A stretch of DNA of 64,000 bases, taken from NCBI RefSeq assembly GCF_016100975.1, contig NZ_JACFRN010000002.1, forward strand, positions 272,656 to 336,655, read 5' to 3'. The stretch is from Lactobacillus sp. W8174. GTDB lineage: Bacteria; Bacillota; Bacilli; Lactobacillales; Lactobacillaceae. Under the pieces are notes generated by a model. The model did no database searches and had not been told where the DNA came from. It was given only the letters and a program-made list of their open reading frames with translations. Positions 62,656-64,000 of the stretch are shown in pieces. The first letter of the stretch is position 1. Every line of letters begins with the position of its first letter. The position numbers and the translations under genes are program-made.

Positions 62656-63366
62656 ATGACAAAAAACACATTATTTCAACACGGGACAATGCAAATGCTA
62701 GTTGAAGGTTTATTGGAAGGTACTTTACCGCTGCGAGAATTGTTAAAACATGGCAATATTGGTATCGGAACTGGTGATGGCGTTGATGGTGAATTAGTGA
62801 TATTAGACGGTGTTGGTTACAAAATAGATGTTAGTGGTCCAGCTGTGAAACTGCCAGATGATTTTAAAGTGACTTATGCTGACGTTAGTTTTGCGGATTA
62901 TCACGAATTCAAAGAATACCAAAATGTCGAATTAACAGAAATGCTAAAAGATGTTTTAACCAAAAATAACGTCCAAAATCAATTTTTCGCAATATTGACT
63001 AAAGGTGTTTTCCAAAAAATTCGTACAAGGTCTTCTAAAAAATCTCATAAGCCTTATCCGTCTCTGGGAAAAATAGCTGAAAATCAAGTAGAGTTTGAAG
63101 CTGAAAATATTTCAGGCACAATGATTACTTATTACACACCAACTGTTTTTCAAGGTGTTGGAGTTTCAGGATTTCACAATCACTTTTTGGCCGACGATTT
63201 AAGCTTTGGCGGTCATGTTTTGGCAGCTACAATGAAAGATGTAACAGTCAGCGTTCAGCCAATAGAAAACTTTGAATTGCATTTGCCAGTTGATAATCAG
63301 GAATTTTTAAATGCGAATTTAAGTGACACCAGCAAGTTAGATAATGTTATTTCGAAATCGGAATAA
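62656..63366 (+). CDS. budA: Alpha-acetolactate decarboxylase
   Basis: Converts acetolactate to acetoin, diverting pyruvate away from lactate and limiting diacetyl. A 236-residue zinc enzyme; metal-binding histidines are in VSGFHNHFLADDLSFGGHVL, and the N-terminal FQHGTMQMLVEGLLEGTLPLRELLKHGNIGIGT is characteristic. ATG 62656 has RBS AAAGGAG; an upstream in-frame ATG at 62635 has none. Monocistronic, closed by a strong terminator. The acetolactate synthase partner is not in the window. Also called alsD/aldC. Confidence 0.94.
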   Translation: MTKNTLFQHGTMQMLVEGLLEGTLPLRELLKHGNIGIGTGDGVDGELVILDGVGYKIDVSGPAVKLPDDFKVTYADVSFADYHEFKEYQNVELTEMLKDVLTKNNVQNQFFAILTKGVFQKIRTRSSKKSHKPYPSLGKIAENQVEFEAENISGTMITYYTPTVFQGVGVSGFHNHFLADDLSFGGHVLAATMKDVTVSVQPIENFELHLPVDNQEFLNANLSDTSKLDNVISKSE

Positions 63367-63390
63367 ATTTATATGCAAATAAAATAAAGA

Positions 63391-63430
63391 GTGTTCAATT
63401 ATAGTTAAAACTATAATTGAGCATTTTTTA
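63391..63430 (+). terminator. Terminator of budA
   Basis: 12-bp perfect stem TCAATTATAGTT/AACTATAATTGA (63395-63420) followed, after GCA, by TTTTTT. Confidence 0.85.
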
Positions 63431-63523
63431 ATGACTCAAATTTTTTAAAAATAGAGTGGCTAATAATTTTAACAATACACTTCAGAAAGTAAGAATTTAC
63501 CAAAAAAGTAAAAAACCTTTTAA

Positions 63524-63541
63524 TTACCGTCATTACTGTAA
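63524..63541. promoter_or_regulatory. 18-bp palindromic operator-like site
   Basis: TTACCGTCATTACTGTAA is symmetric at 14 of 18 positions (TTACnGTnAT-nACnGTAA), the size and style of TetR-family operators. It lies about 170 bases before the last ABC gene. No regulator gene is within view. Confidence 0.4.
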
Positions 63542-63569
63542 ACCAACAAATCAAAAAGTAAACACTTTC

Positions 63570-63600
63570 AAACTAATTTTTCATTGGAATTAGTTTTTAT
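63570..63600 (+). terminator. Terminator-like hairpin without an obvious gene
   Basis: AAACTAATT/AATTAGTTT with a nine-base loop and TTTTATTT, lying 140 bases after the budA terminator. It may end a small RNA or act as a leader attenuator. The 63431-63711 gap otherwise holds only the palindrome and a promoter. Confidence 0.5.
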
Positions 63601-63632
63601 TTATAACCAGCGATTATATTTTGTTTGCTAAT

Positions 63633-63661
63633 TTGACACCCTTGCTCATTCATTTTATTAT
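63633..63661 (+). promoter_or_regulatory. Promoter of the last ABC gene
   Basis: TTGACA (63633-63638), 17-base spacer, TATTAT (63656-63661), 50 bases before ATG 63712. Confidence 0.7.
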
Positions 63662-63711
63662 TAGATAAATTTAATAAAATTGATTTAGCATTAAATGAAA
63701 GACGCAAGCAT

Positions 63712-64000
63712 ATGACATTAAGGGGACTGATTGGCTCTAATAAACAACGAGCAATTTTTATTATTTTACTTTATTTTATTTTCGCTGTTACCGGCTCACT
63801 TGACCAATATTTTTTTCAATTTGCAGTTAATGGATTAAGTGTCGGCAATTTGCCAGTTTACATTCGCTGGCAATTAATTGAATTTATCCCAGTAGTTTGT
63901 GGTGTATTTATTCTGCCTTTAGCGACTTACCTTTTTAACGCTCAGATTCAGGAATATCTTGATCAATTAAGAGGGCAAATGGTAGACCATTTTTATACTG
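63712..64000 (+). CDS. ABC half-exporter, N-terminal part (runs off the window)
   Basis: 96 codons from ATG 63712 read MTLRGLIGSNKQRAIFIILL and continue with two membrane segments and FILPLATYLFNAQIQEYLDQLRGQMVDHFY. This matches the first ABC exporter gene of the window (LSLPLGTFLFNKQVQECLHNIRSQIMRRYY) in the same position, so it is very likely another half-exporter of the same subgroup. The ATPase domain lies beyond the end. The RBS is weak (GAAAG). Confidence 0.75.
   Translation, partial: MTLRGLIGSNKQRAIFIILLYFIFAVTGSLDQYFFQFAVNGLSVGNLPVYIRWQLIEFIPVVCGVFILPLATYLFNAQIQEYLDQLRGQMVDHFYT

Overview
The window looks like chromosome from a low-GC Lactobacillus, probably of the acidophilus/delbrueckii group. 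This rests on AT-rich DNA, AGGAGG-type ribosome binding sites, a pepD-type dipeptidase, many mannose-family PTS genes, a compact bacterial type II fatty-acid operon, and the DUF1934-rpoE-pyrG-murA block. No rRNA, tRNA or CRISPR array was seen. Assignment is at genus level only.

Layout. 1-3.2 kb: the last codons of an unidentified gene, then a leftward cellobiose-type PTS permease and a 6-phospho-beta-glucosidase gene broken by one in-frame stop; a complete guanine-class riboswitch with terminator sits directly upstream of the broken gene. 3.4-10.8 kb: prs, three tandem ABC half-exporters and an HD-domain phosphohydrolase. 11.0-14.0 kb: an Rgg-type regulator followed by an unannotated 14-residue hydrophobic peptide gene with its own strong RBS and terminator, then a flavoprotein reductase. 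14.0-24.7 kb: birA (leftward) and the whole fabT-fabH-acpP-fabK-fabD-fabG-fabF-accB-fabZ-accC-accD-accA operon. 24.7-30.2 kb: an MFS exporter, then DUF1934, rpoE, pyrG (with a CTP-type attenuator) and murA (with the fosfomycin-target Cys replaced by Asp).

30.2-38.9 kb: a LevR-type sigma-54 activator, a clear -24/-12 promoter, and a PTS (IIC-IID-IIB-IIA) - GH32 - VOC - ROK fructokinase set for importing and splitting a fructoside. 38.9-53.4 kb: a sugar-amine (Amadori-type) island with three mannose-family EIIB/EIIC/EIID sets that apparently share one EIIA, three SIS-domain deglycase/isomerase-like enzymes, a fructosamine-kinase-like PfkB protein and two GntR/UTRA regulators. A complete IS3-family element has inserted into the loop of the terminator that closes the first half of this island.

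53.5-64 kb: dipeptidase pepD, a damaged HTH/membrane/phosphotransferase locus, pbuX and xpt under a second guanine riboswitch, divergent guaA, an ImmA-DUF4411 toxin-antitoxin-like pair, acetolactate decarboxylase, and the start of another ABC half-exporter running off the end.

How the genes fit together: the sugar systems feed phosphorylated hexoses into glycolysis; BirA biotinylates AccB encoded next door; xpt/pbuX/guaA and one misplaced riboswitch respond to guanine. The strongest leads for new biology are the Rgg-linked mini-peptide, the riboswitch-controlled glucosidase, and the three-transporter, one-EIIA Amadori island.
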